Notes under the pieces: generated by a model
The model's database searches: none
What the model was told of the DNA's origin: nothing
The model's input: the letters and a program-made list of their open reading frames with translations, nothing else
Position numbers and translations under genes: made by a program
In this document: one piece after another, positions 46,926-57,718 of the stretch
Numbering within the stretch: the stretch's first letter is position 1
Layout: the number at the start of each line of letters is the position of its first letter
Source of the DNA: Ostrinia nubilalis
Lineage: Eukaryota; Arthropoda; Insecta; Lepidoptera; Crambidae
DNA: 64,000 nucleotides
Reading direction: 5' to 3'
Assembly: GCF_963855985.1 (NCBI RefSeq)
Contig: NC_087092.1
Location: forward strand, 11,842,001 to 11,906,000

Positions 46926-46993
46926 TGACGTCATAGGTTGAAGTGGCAGGAAGAGGGCTGATTTACCGCACTGCATTTCATTGCGTGACGTCA
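46926..46993. promoter_or_regulatory. Two CRE-type palindromes 60 bp apart
   Basis: TGACGTCA, the consensus full site for CREB/ATF bZIP dimers, is present at 46926-46933 and again at 46986-46993. Single copies also occur at 52968-52975, 54392-54399 and 61632-61639. The pair lies in a stretch with no recognised transposon. Binding and function are inference only. Confidence 0.35.
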
Positions 46994-48276
46994 TCGCGTC
47001 TGTGGAAAAAATATTGCATTCGCAAACATTGGTCAATAAAATTCAGGAATTTTATTATTTGTACAGTTTCTCTTGCTATTTAGTTCAATTATAATTAAAA
47101 GTGTATTAATATCTTAATGAATTACAATCGTACTTTATTACGAAATGTAAGACAATTAGGTACACAATGATGGTAGACTAGCGTGCGTGTTTTAATTTTT
47201 TTTTAAAATGATATAATAAATCATGTAGGTACATCTATTACTTGCTTATATCTTTTTACCAATGTGTTATTGATTCTATCACTTTCACATGAATATTTCG
47301 CTTTATTTTTCGAACGAAGATGTTTATATCGAGCATATTACGTTACCCTTTCATCTCGTCTCGGATGTAAGAGACAAACAACTGCGACAAACTTCTAGTG
47401 TGAATAATGGCGTACTCTTAATGTATACTTCGTTATGCAATAAAGCAGTTCAATGGGGAATCTCTGCCAAGATGCCAGTACGAGTTGGCAGCGCACTGCT
47501 GTAGCATAGTTCTTAGTATTTTGACCTATTCTCAGAGCCCTTTGAATCATGATGCTTTTTATAAGTGGCTATAAGTCATTTGATTGTCAACTCTTTCAAG
47601 AAGACCATTAAGATGGAATTTAATTGATTAGAAGAATGAAAATGTCTAAATTCTGTTGCAAATTAACCTGCTCCAAAAGAGACGATAGTGCCACCTACTG
47701 GCTTACTTTAAGGACTGCATTTAGGAGTATGTTTTGGTGTAACGGTGATTCACTCTCTTTACCCTAGCAATTAGAGTTTCTGGAATTAATTTGTGCACCA
47801 GCGAGCGTCCCTTTAATTTCTCGAACCCTACAATTTTAATCAAGTCTTAATCGAGGGCACAATTTGATTCTAACTAGCCTAAATTACCTACGAAGTACTG
47901 AAATTACGAATAATTGAATTACTAGACCAATACAGATCATTGAAAGTTTCAAGTGAAAAGGCTTAAAGTTGATATATTTCGTAGTTTCAAACTCTTGAGT
48001 TTGGAACTTAAATTAAGTTATTCGACTAAGTTCATTGCTTACTCTCACAGCTGGCTTGTTAGCTTTAATTTATAATACAGCTTAATTCTGCCATTATCAC
48101 TTTGAAAGTATTAAGTATTCAGTATTTCTGTGTAAAATTCAGAGGACAATAATATCATTTTCAGAAAACATTTCAGCGATTCAGCAGCTACAATTTCAGG
48201 ACAGAAATCCGGGGTTTCATTTTCAGAGAAGACAGACGATAATTAATTACTTACGGTATTATTTTGAATTAGGTTT
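46994..48276. other. Non-coding DNA
   Basis: No gene or repeat supported. Confidence 0.4.
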
Positions 48277-48430
48277 ACGTCCGTATTCACAAACATTACT
48301 ATGAGGTCTCACAGTGCGCGTGCACGTGCACGCACAGGGTGACACGCGAACCAATCACAGAGCTCTATTCCAAGCTGTGCGTTCGATTTGTTGCTTCACT
48401 TAAGCAAACATCGTTTGTGAAAACGGGCGT
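48277..48430. mobile_element. MITE with GTATTCACAAAC ends
   Basis: ACGTCCGTATTCACAAACAT at the left opposes TCGTTTGTGAAAACGGGCGT at the right. It includes a GTGCGCGTGCACGTGCACGC palindrome-rich core. It is related to 34001-34130. Confidence 0.65.
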
Positions 48431-48503
48431 TAATCCTTATTTGAAATGTGCCATAACCTTTAGTTTCTTTACCATTATCCTAAACATTCTAAAGTAAAAA
48501 AAA

Positions 48504-48811
48504 TTATAAAAAAAATAAAACCGACTCCAAAAAACCTACACTAAAACGTAGAAAAATAATTACTAATTACCTACTTATTTATTAGGACGAATTATTAATA
48601 TTTATGTAGGTATACCATGATTGATACTTCTGGAGTCGGTGCCAAGATTATGAAACATGTAAAGTTTGCCTGCACCGACTCCAAAAGTATCAATCATGGT
48701 ATACCTACATGAATATTAATAATTCGTCCTAATAAATAAGTAGGTAATTAGTAATTATTTTTCTACGTTTTAGTGTAGGTTTTTTGGAGTCGGTTTTATT
48801 TTTTTTTATAA
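48504..48811. repeat. Near-perfect palindrome with 140-bp arms
   Basis: The arms 48504-48642 and 48672-48811 are inverted copies that differ at only about two bases and one A/T-run length, around a 29-base loop. Both arms contain ACCGACTCC and TAGGTATACCATGATTGATA. Any transcript through it would form a 140-bp duplex. It forms the left part of a larger element (48518-49284). Confidence 0.9.
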
Positions 48812-49284
48812 AATTTTACTTATTTCTTGCTTTTTAGTTAACTAATTATTACCTTGATGTTACCACTGAAGGTAGGCAGTAGGTACACTGAGACCAAAAA
48901 AAATTGGTTCATAATCGGCGGAGATATTGCGTATAAAAAAGTTCATCCCCAATTTTCCACCCTTGGGGGTGAAATATTTTCTTCAAATTCGCATGAAACC
49001 ACCCTTTTGATAATACCTATTCAACAAAAAAATAATCGTTCAAATTGGTTTATAATCGGCGGAGATATTGCGTATAAAAAAGTTCATCCCCAATTTTCCA
49101 CCCTTGGGGGTTGTTTTTTTTATTATTAAATTTAAATGAGACCACCCTTGAGGTATTACCTATACGCCGAAAAAAGTTTTGTTCAAATCGGTTCATAATT
49201 GGCGGAGTTATCGCGTAACAAACATAGAAAAAAAAAAACACGGGTCGAATTGAGAACCTCCTCCTTTTTTTTTGAAGTCGGTTG
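48518..49284. mobile_element. AACCGACT-ended element with tandem core
   Basis: The left end AAACCGACTCCAAAAAACC and the right end (minus strand CAACCGACTTCAAAAAAAA) are inverted. The part after the palindrome has three units of about 142 bp starting at 48901, 49042 and 49185, each with AAATTGGTTCATAATCGGCG. The terminal part (GGAGGAGGTTCTCAATTCGA, minus strand) is familiar from many lepidopteran genomes. No protein is encoded; the repeated frame over it is an artefact. Confidence 0.6.
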
Positions 49285-49817
49285 AAAATACCTACGTATG
49301 TTTCTCAGAATCCCGTTAAGTTTTCTTTTCAAATAAGCGATGCAGATATAACAGTCGTTGAATTTATAACGGCTCTCAAGAGAAAAGCGAATGGTCCTTG
49401 ATGCAGAATTGCTAATAGAATCGAACTCCAGTTGCATGTTAACAATATGAACGCAGTGGGAATTGGAAAATATCATAAGAGGAGTATTATTTGAAACCTT
49501 GTACTCAATTGGCGATTCGAAAGAACGCAATGCATTTAAAAGGTGCATTTACTGGAAATGAAAGAGAACTGCTGAAAAACACGTCGTTACTATATTTATA
49601 ATAGTTTACCAGTAATGCGATACAGTAAATACCTACTCTATTTGTAACCGATTTTAAATTGGAACCTACATACATTTTTGAAATGATTGATTCCCCAAGC
49701 AAATGCTCATTCCCAATTGCAACTACTCAAAGATTTATTGTGACAAATGATAGATCGTTCTTGGGCGTGTAATATAACTAACAGTCGTATATGAACTACT
49801 ATTAGTTAGGACAGATT
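49285..49817. other. Non-coding DNA
   Basis: Nothing supportable was seen. Confidence 0.4.
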
Positions 49818-49878
49818 AAACGATGTGCGTTCGATTTGCTGCTTCACTTAAGCAAGCATCGTTTGTGAATACGGGCGT
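49818..49878. mobile_element. Fragment of the GTATTCACAAAC-ended MITE
   Basis: GATGTGCGTTCGATTTGCTG to TTTGTGAATACGGGCGT matches the right part of 48277-48430; the left part is absent. Confidence 0.65.
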
Positions 49879-52800
49879 TTATAACCATAGGTCAATATTA
49901 AGTAACCACACGAACATGATTTTAACAAACTTCGTTACCTAATACACAACGTAAAATTCACCATAAACCACCATCTAAGTTTAATTACGAAATCCCAGCG
50001 AGTGAAGTCCCCATAAATAATACAGAAATATTGGCGACTACAAAGAGCGGTGTAACATCTGCATAGGGCAACACTCGCCACGGCGCCGTAAAATAACACT
50101 CTGAAATATTTTATCTGTGGTGTAAAGCCGTGGAAAGTTATGGCTATTGGAAATTTGTCTCGTCGTGTGTAGCGTTTGATTTTATGCGGCCCGACGCTGT
50201 CAGCTGCGAGGCACTTGCACTGCAAGATTTATTAAGCAGCGACTGCATATTTTAGTTTTACGCGACAGTGTGCTCTATTCTGTAATAAGAGGGCACGTTT
50301 ATGCACTGGCCGCATCTGGACTTTTTCGAATACTATAAAATTGTAGTTAGAGTTCTAGAAATAAAAATAAATAACTCCCTCCTTCTGGCGCAGTCGGGTA
50401 AAAATACTATGATTTTGATAAACAAATGACAGCTCAAAAAAAAAAATTCACTAACATGAAAAAAAGGACGAAATTTTTTGAAGATATCGTAGTTTATCTC
50501 TACTTATGGAAACTTTTGGAAGAGTTAAGTAACAGGATATTTCAATGTCCTCATTAGGTATTATGCAGTGCACGCTAACTTTACTGCAAACAATCACAAA
50601 GCCATTACAAAGCAGGTTCATAACGTTGCGACTAAATTTAGGTGTAATGTAGGAGGAAACTTTTTAACGGCCCAAGATTTAAGCGGGCGGTCGAGTTGGA
50701 GCCATGCAGGCCGCTTATCCGCAGTATATTTACGACCGCAATCAACATTTCCACACGACAGATAAATTAAGAAAGATTCTTATTGTGATACTTTAAAAAC
50801 AAATTCACAAGACACAAAACGTAAATCAGGCGTTCGGTGCGTCCCACGCCCGGTCGGATGCATTTGTCCCGTCCGTTTTAAAAATCAAATTAGAATTCTT
50901 TAAATACCCGATTGCGCTCCCAACGACCTGTGAGATATGGCTCGTTTTGTTATTCTCGTTTTGTGGCGCGATTCGGCTCTGCAAAAAGAAACTGGCGCGA
51001 TCGGAGCAGGATCGCCGGCGTTTGTCGAACTAATCAGTGAAGTTTGCAGCGGATTGGCGAACTACGTCAATTAAGGACTTTTTGTGACCATATTTATGAG
51101 CACTATTTTAGCCAGTCGATTTTGTCGGTTTAATGCAGCGCAATCTTTGCGTAGTATTGCAGCAATTCGTCTGAAATAGCATAGAGTTGCTCAAGTAGTT
51201 CTCAACTTTCTCTGAATCGATTTAAGTAGAATTTCGTTATAAAATTGCGAATTGCAAAAGTAAAAACTTTACTATCTTCGCGTCTAGTGTTTCTCATTGG
51301 GCTTTAAACAACGCCATTAAACTTGGGTTGTTTTCTCAAAAGCTCTATTGGGCAACGGAAATGCCTTCGTATAAAAGCTTAATGTTAACGAGCAAATAAT
51401 GGGGACGCGCATAGGGGTGTGCCACGTTTGTGTGTGGTCCAATTTTGGAACACTAATGGATCGTTAGTACTGCGCCCTGATTATCGACAAACAACCTCTT
51501 TCGGGGACGTATCAAAAAGCCAAAAAAATTTTTATAAGTATACTTTAACTAAGTCTCCTACCTATTTCTTTTTGCTCACTTGACAGGTTAAGATCAAAGC
51601 ATTATCAAAAGGCGTTTTATGGCTTACAGTCTTTGGTGTATGAGTCAATACTAGAGGAATGAAAAAAGATTACTGAAAAATCTTGCGGGTAAGTTACATA
51701 AGTAAGGATTTCTGAAGGTTTAGTTCAGCCCTTGGCTGCAAGCCTGCAATGCCCGGAATCATTGGCGATTTCACGACAAAATCTTTAAATACTTTTCGGC
51801 TGGATTACTTATTTTTGATTGGTTCGCGGTATTCTTGAATGAGAACGGAAATAAACTGCGTGTGATGCATGATTTCGTTTTTGTTGTTCACGCTAATAAA
51901 TGTAGTTAAATCATTTGTTTTATATCACTGCAGAAAAAAGATTTAAGGTATTTAATGATAAGTTCATCTTTAACTTTCCCTGGTGCCTGAAAGTATCCTA
52001 TGAAATACAGCCACATTACCTTTTTGGCACATTTCCTAATAGAAAAAGTCCGTGTTTTTTGTGCAAAATAAAGATTTACTTATCTTACATCTCCCGTTTC
52101 TAGACTAACAGGCGACCCTTCTTTCATTTCCGTGTATATCTTGTTATCTTAGTAAGTAGTAGTAATGCAATAGTATACATATATATTTTTACCCATGTAT
52201 AATTATATTTTTCTTGTATCAATTTTAAAGTGGTAGTAATGCAGTATTATACATTTAACCCGTGTAAGCATGGAGTGGAAATTGTAAAATAAATTTCGGC
52301 TACATCTATTTTGCATTAGCCTTTGCCGGTCAGCCGTCGAGTTACGTATTTTCCATGTTTTGTTAGCGGAGGCACGCGAACTCGGACTCAATAAGGGCTG
52401 CCAACTTTAAAATTAAATACTTTACCTGAATAAACTTGAATAAATTGTCTTGTAGGTAAAAGCTAGACATTTAGACGTAGTTAGAGAGCTGGGATCGATT
52501 ACCTATACAAATAATACAGAAATGAAAGTCAAGTCAATCTATTGATAAGAAAACTGTCAGATGCACGTTATTTTAGTTCTAGAAGAATTAGGTTTAGTAT
52601 AGAAGTAAACTTAAAAAAAATATGCTTATTCTACTATCTATCACCTAACTGTTTGTACTGGATGTTTTTAGAAATCAAACCATTTGTCCTTTGATCACAT
52701 TTCAGAATTCACCAATAAGCCTTTTAGGTATGCTTATGTTTATCGAATCTTCGAGTTGGCAACCCTGAACTAACCTCACTAATTTGACTCACATAGCTAT

Positions 52801-53973
52801 GGAAAATGTTGGACTTTGCCGCTAACGATCTACGGACGGTAATACAAGCCAACGAACTCTGAAGGTTAACGTTATTTTAAACCAAAAATTCTCAGAAATG
52901 CAAAACCAAATGAAAGTTCCGAAAATAAACGTTACATCATTATTTAGGCGCCAAATGTGACGGTCGGTGACGTCACCCAGACGCAAACAGGCCTTACTTG
53001 AAAATTCCAAAAAGTTTTCCCTATAAACCCCTCAATTTGGAGAGTGCCAATTTTTATCTAATACACTTTTAATTTCACTCATCTCTATTTTGGTGGTTAA
53101 TAAGCCTAAATCACGCAATAGCCGGGTCGACGTCCTCATTATCACATTGAACGATAAGGCGTAACACGGAAAAATTCATCCTGATAAACCTGTCCAGTGT
53201 ATTATGGCCTTCCGAAATGCGACTGTGTGTGGCTAGTAGGTCAATGTTAGGAAATCCGCAGATCTTTTTTCGCTGGTCCATGGTTTCATATCGCCAATTG
53301 CTATGACAAACATTGGTGTCCTTGGCTCGCCTCGTTAGTACCGCGGAGGTCGCCAGAGGTCGCTACTTGTAAACATTAAACAGGTTATCTTCAAAGCATT
53401 GTCGTGTCATCATTTTTACCTGACAACCATGAAGTGTTCATTCATTTGTTTTATTTTTATGCAAATGAAGCGGGTTGGAATTTTGTGTATTTGTATATGG
53501 TTTTATTGTTTTAATTGTTGGTAAAGAGCGATAGAGATAAAAAAGTTAATACATTTATAATCCATCGTTGTATAATTTTGTAATAATAAAATTAGTTGAA
53601 TTGTAAAAGTTACGTAGTTATTAAAATGATCACAAGTTATCTATCACGTTAAGTAGTGGTAGAGCATATGTATAGAGTCGATGTGTCAAAATCTTTTAGA
53701 TTCACTTTTAAAAAGAATCATTTTCAAGTGCATCATCTACTATGGTGAATAATAGACAACGTAACGTTATAAGACTTGAATCTAGAAACAAAATAGCAAT
53801 AACCAAAACAATTGCCTGCCACAAATTACACGTACAGCCGTATTTGATACAGGGTTACACATTTCCATAATTTCCCACGCGCTTTTAATTCTTCCACAGA
53901 ATGCAATTTCTTCCCTTTGTGCGTCCAATTGCTAATATCGGGTTAGGTTCCCGCTAAGTTGAAGGCCTTAAGT
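49879..53973. other. Non-coding DNA
   Basis: Four kilobases without a supportable gene. 50820-51020 is less AT-rich and free of recognisable repeats. 50378-50530 shares a dispersed motif with 32287-32550. A short degenerate duplication (GTAGTAATGCA-TATTATACAT) is at 52155-52250. Confidence 0.4.
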
Positions 53974-54137
53974 CAGAGATAGTCAACCTTTTTTTTACTG
54001 AGCAACAAAAAATTTCCAGCTTTAAGGCAGTGAGGCGCAATTTTTTTATTGAGACAGAAATGAGCAACGTTAATTCTTTAAGACACCGCTGGGTAGGCTT
54101 TTTATAAGGTTATATTTTTACAGGTTGAGCATCACTG
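53974..54137. mobile_element. 164-bp hAT-like MITE
   Basis: The left end CAGAGATAGTCAACCT opposes the right end AGGTTGAGCATCACTG. The flanking octamers CCTTAAGT (53966-53973) and CTCTAAGT (54138-54145) agree at six of eight positions, consistent with an ageing hAT 8-bp duplication. Confidence 0.6.
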
Positions 54138-54748
54138 CTCTAAGTGAAGGTTACAAAATGGACCGCTCAGTTCTTTGTCAGCAAGTGGGTCGGGCACTCC
54201 CGCTGTTAACTACGTGATTATGTGGTATTGTGCTAATGCATTGTGACTCGAACGGGATCGGTGTTTGTAGTAATAGCCACCCTATATTGTACTTGGGGAA
54301 ATGCTCTATTTTTTATGTTGTGGTATGAAAATGTAGGCTGTAGCGCTTTACAAGTAAATAGAGTGTTGTTTTCTCCTTGATTAATAAAAATTGACGTCAT
54401 ATGGGTATGTTTTTTAAATCTACCTATGTTAAGTTTTAAAATACCCGTAGGGATTCAAATCCCTAAAACTTTATGCCAACTAAATACCATACTTTCTAAG
54501 ATTAATTTGTCAGAGTAGAAGGCTATCCTTCACGTTATATTATCAAATAATTTCTCAACGTGTTCTGCGTGTGCTTTAATAAAGTACTTAATTAATCCTT
54601 ACGTTCACGAGGCAGATTGTATTAGGGCACGTTTTGATTAAGTAATTTATTAACATGTCAATCCCTTGATTAGGGTACAAAGGCTCAATTTGGATTAAGT
54701 TAGTTTGGGTACGTACTAGATGTGTGTCTCTTTAAGCAAGATTTATTA

Positions 54749-56020
54749 CAGGGTGTTACTTTGCATTCTTGCCATATTTACAGAGGTAACTATATTACTG
54801 ATACTGAACACAAATCCGTTAAAAAATAATTCCCGAAAATTTTGATTTTTAATTTTGAATATTTTATTTTATCGACAATCTGTTAAACACATCACTAACT
54901 ATCGTAACGCATGCACATCACTTATGTTAGCGATGGCGATGGAGACTTTTTTACTTTTTATTGTATTTTTAAATATCTATTGCAATCTATTGTCTTTAAA
55001 ATGTCTTTTTGACACTTTTGTAAAAAACTGAGAAATCCATCAATCACAAATCACGTTATAAATAATACAAAAATGATTGAAGTGTATTCAAACAACGAAT
55101 AATTTAATCAAAATGGTGCTTGGAGTGTCTGCAAGACGTCTTAAACGAAATGCTTGATGACGTACCTACCCTTAGCGTTACACCAAATGCTCTACTACCA
55201 GCAGGATGGTGCTCCGCCACAATAAGGACGTCAAGTGCGCGAATAATACGTTTGGTGAACAGTGGATTGGATGAGGGGGTCCAGTAGCTTGGCCACCACG
55301 ATCCTCGGACCTAACACCAATGGACTATTATTTTTGGAGTGACTTGAAACGACCTGGTATGCGCAGAAGAGATAAAAAGTGTAAACGTGTTACGTGAAAG
55401 GATTGCTTCAGCGAAACTGTGAGACAAAACGTTTATGTGTTGCGAAAACTAAAGCGAAATACCTACGCTTCGCCGTGCTAGACTGTGCCTTCATCAGAAC
55501 GGAGGACACTTTGTACACTTGCTTCGCAGTACGTAAACTTTGTAAGTAGGAACTCATAAATAAATAATTAATTGTGAATAAGGTGATTTCATTTCATACT
55601 TAATTTATTAATCTGTAAAAATAGGGAACAATGTTATAAATTAATTAAAAGCCTAATTATTATTACGTATTTTTGACGGTCCTAAGCCCGTAAAGTAGAT
55701 ACTGAGAGTAGAAAGGAAAATCTAAAATCAACTGAAGAGTATTTTAAAATAATTGTTATGACTGGATAAAAAGGCTGGTACCCAGAGCCATAAAACATCA
55801 CAGATTAATAAGAACTAGGCCACGCCCACTAGGTTTATTCCACTTGCACCTGTAGAAAGTGCGAGACAAAATTGGTTTATTCCAATTTGTACTGCAAAAC
55901 CAAATTTACTAAAAACTCAGTGTATTTTCTTTATGGGAGTCTCTTGTTTATCTTAAATAATAGGTATTGGTCCCTACTTTTATCTCTGTGAATATGGCAA
56001 GAATGCAAAGTAACACGGTG
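54749..56020 (+). mobile_element. Decayed mariner-like transposon
   Basis: 1272 bp with inverted ends: CAGGGTGTTACTTTGCATTC on the left and, read inward from the right, CACCGTGTTACTTTGCATTC. The match continues through TTGCCATATTYACAGAG, about 40 bp in all. TA flanks both ends (54747-54748, 56021-56022). It contains a broken transposase. Confidence 0.88.
55170..55480 (+). pseudogene. Mariner-like transposase relic
   Basis: Fragments of a DDE transposase of the IS630/Tc1/mariner group are visible across frames: YQQDGAPP, then WIG-stop-GGPVAWPPRSSDL and TPMDYYFWSDLK, the conserved region around the second and third catalytic acids. In-frame stops and frame changes occur within 150 bases, so it cannot encode a working enzyme. 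The N-terminal DNA-binding half could not be recognised. Confidence 0.8.
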
Positions 56021-56194
56021 TATAATTGACAAAAATTTTGCTCAGTTCACAATGATTTGTGATCGTTTATTAATGCCTATCCATAATCAGGTCATCTACA
56101 GACTTAATAATAAATCCCAAATAATAGCTGATAGGTATTTTTATGTACAGACAGAGAATCGACGCTAGCATCTGCCAACACGAATGTTGAAGTA

Positions 56195-57106
56195 GAAACA
56201 AAAGATAAGCACTCGCTCACGCGTTCCCTTTGTATCAAAACTGTTCGTTGACAGAAGCCCTCGAAACAAAAGGCACTATTTTACCGTCCTCGTTGTCTTT
56301 ACTGTCTCTTCCAAAACGCCAATCATGCTGTACAATCTAGGTTTGTAGAAGAAACAAAAGAAAATTGATGCTAACTTTGTGTTTCTATGAAAAACTGCGA
56401 CCACAAGACACTGCTAGAAACAAAACACAAACGGCAAAACGCTTTTGTGTCGATTGGATCTAGGCCACGAATCAAGTGACACTCGACTTTATCATACGTG
56501 AGGAAAGTGTGTCGATGACAGAATTTCGTTCAGGTGCTGCTGACATATTTGAAAGGTCGCGAGTTCGATTTCCGCACAAGACTTAACATTCATTGGTGTG
56601 CAAACATTTAAAAATTATTCTGCATATTTTCAGTGTAGAATAAGTAGGTATGTATAATGGATTTGTATGTAGGTATGTGCCTAAGCATTGCGGTTGCAAT
56701 GGCAATGGTGACCCGCCGGTCACTCGCACGCGTGTTATATTGCCGTCTAATCCTCAAATTCGATGAAGTCAAAACAAAATACTCTCGCCTATTTTCCATT
56801 CAGTGCAAGGTGAGAACAAAACACTATCGGCAGAGGCAAACCTCCCGTCCCGATTCGTAAAAAGGTAGAGCCCAAAAACAAAAGACAGTCGACTATTTTC
56901 CATTTAGTGCAAGCTTGAAACAAAACACTATCGTCGGCACGCACACCGTCAATCCGTGAGTTTAAAAACTGCTGGTTCAGACGCAGCATTACATTTGTAT
57001 CAAATCGTAAACGCACGGATACCGCCTCAGTGCAATCAGAACCACCCAGAAACCGCGCAATTATCACGCGTGTCTGAATGTAGAGCTATAAACCAAAGAC
57101 ACTCAC
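56195..57106 (-). repeat. Degenerate array resembling the EcR exon's donor end
   Basis: GAAACAAAA-type words recur at 56195, 56263, 56351, 56417, 56771, 56813, 56874 and 56917. The clearest two units (about 56771-56873 and 56874-56978, period about 104) each contain CTATTTTCCATTYAGTGCAAG after an ACTC/AGTC word. The intron-exon junction of the EcR exon (57091-57120) aligns to the same pattern: AAACCAAAGACACTCACCTA then TTTTCCC. On the minus strand the two copies read AATAG-GCGAGAG and AATAG-TCGACTG where the real donor reads AATAG-GTGAGTG, so both lack the invariant GT. Confidence 0.6.
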
Positions 57107-57391
57107 CTATTTTCCCGTTCGGACTGTACGGCCCGTAGCTGCTGGACGACAGCGGCGAGGAATACCCATTGTTGGGCTGCGGCTGCACCGCGACGGGCGA
57201 CGGCGACCCGCCGCCGGTCGCGCCGGCCATCCACTCGCGCACGTGTCCGTTGACCGGGTGGCCGTTGTGGCTGACCCCCGGCTCGGCCTTGACCTGGCTG
57301 GGCAGGCCGCGGTATGCCACCTCGTGCTTCAGGTCCATCCCGCCGCTACCGCATGCTGGCCCGCCGGCCCCGCCGCCCGCGCTCCACACTT
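57107..57391 (-). CDS. EcR: Ecdysone receptor A-isoform N-terminal exon (partial gene)
   Basis: A 285-bp internal-type exon bounded by acceptor TTTGTCCCCAG and donor GTGAGT, phase 1 at both ends. It encodes 94 whole codons. MDLKHEVAYRG (ATG at 57338), VNGHVREWMAG, VQPQPNNGYSSPLSS and GPYSPNGKI are recognisable as the isoform-specific A/B region of lepidopteran EcR-A, directly before the junction to the common exons with the zinc-finger DNA-binding domain. EcR is the nuclear receptor that with Ultraspiracle binds 20-hydroxyecdysone and drives moulting genes. Residues before the ATG are glycine-rich and may be 5' UTR or coding. The common exons must lie beyond the low-coordinate edge, so the intron in this window is at least 57 kb. 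The exon's GC content is far above its surroundings. Antisense frames over it are shadows. Confidence 0.85.
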
Positions 57392-57599
57392 CTGGGGACA
57401 AAGAGAGGATGGTGTTAGAAGGAGTCTTTATTGCAGCTCTTTAAGTATCAAGAGTGACGATAGATTGCTGTCTATCACGCAAGCACTATTGTTATAACTA
57501 GCTGAGACTGAACTTCGTACCGTCTACGATCATCAATAAAAATGGAGAATCGTACATTGGTTAATTTTTAAAATCGGTCCAGTAATTGGTTAGTCAGTA
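57392..57599. other. Upstream intron edge of the EcR-A exon
   Basis: Pyrimidine-rich splice acceptor context on the minus strand is seen at 57392-57410; the rest is anonymous. Confidence 0.5.
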
Positions 57600-57718
57600 A
57601 GGCTGAGTTGCACCACCTTATTTTGACCGTGACTATAACGTTAACCGGTGTTTTTTGTATGGAGTTTGACAGATTTTGACGTTTGTCAAAGGTAAAGTAA
57701 GATGGTGCAACCCAGCCT
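57600..57718. mobile_element. 119-bp MITE, AGGCT-GAGTTGCACCA family, intact
   Basis: The left end AGGCTGAGTTGCACCACCTT and right end AAGATGGTGCAACCCAGCCT form nearly perfect inverted repeats with TA outside (57598-57599, 57719-57720). This is the best-preserved of the four copies in the window. Confidence 0.85.

Noticed and set aside
48854..49129. Frame with a repeated NWFIIGGDIAYKKVHPQF peptide
   Set aside because: The repetition comes from tandem DNA units of a non-coding element; neighbouring copies are not kept in frame.
57169..57497. Plus-strand frames over the EcR exon
   Set aside because: They are antisense shadows of a GC-rich exon on the minus strand.
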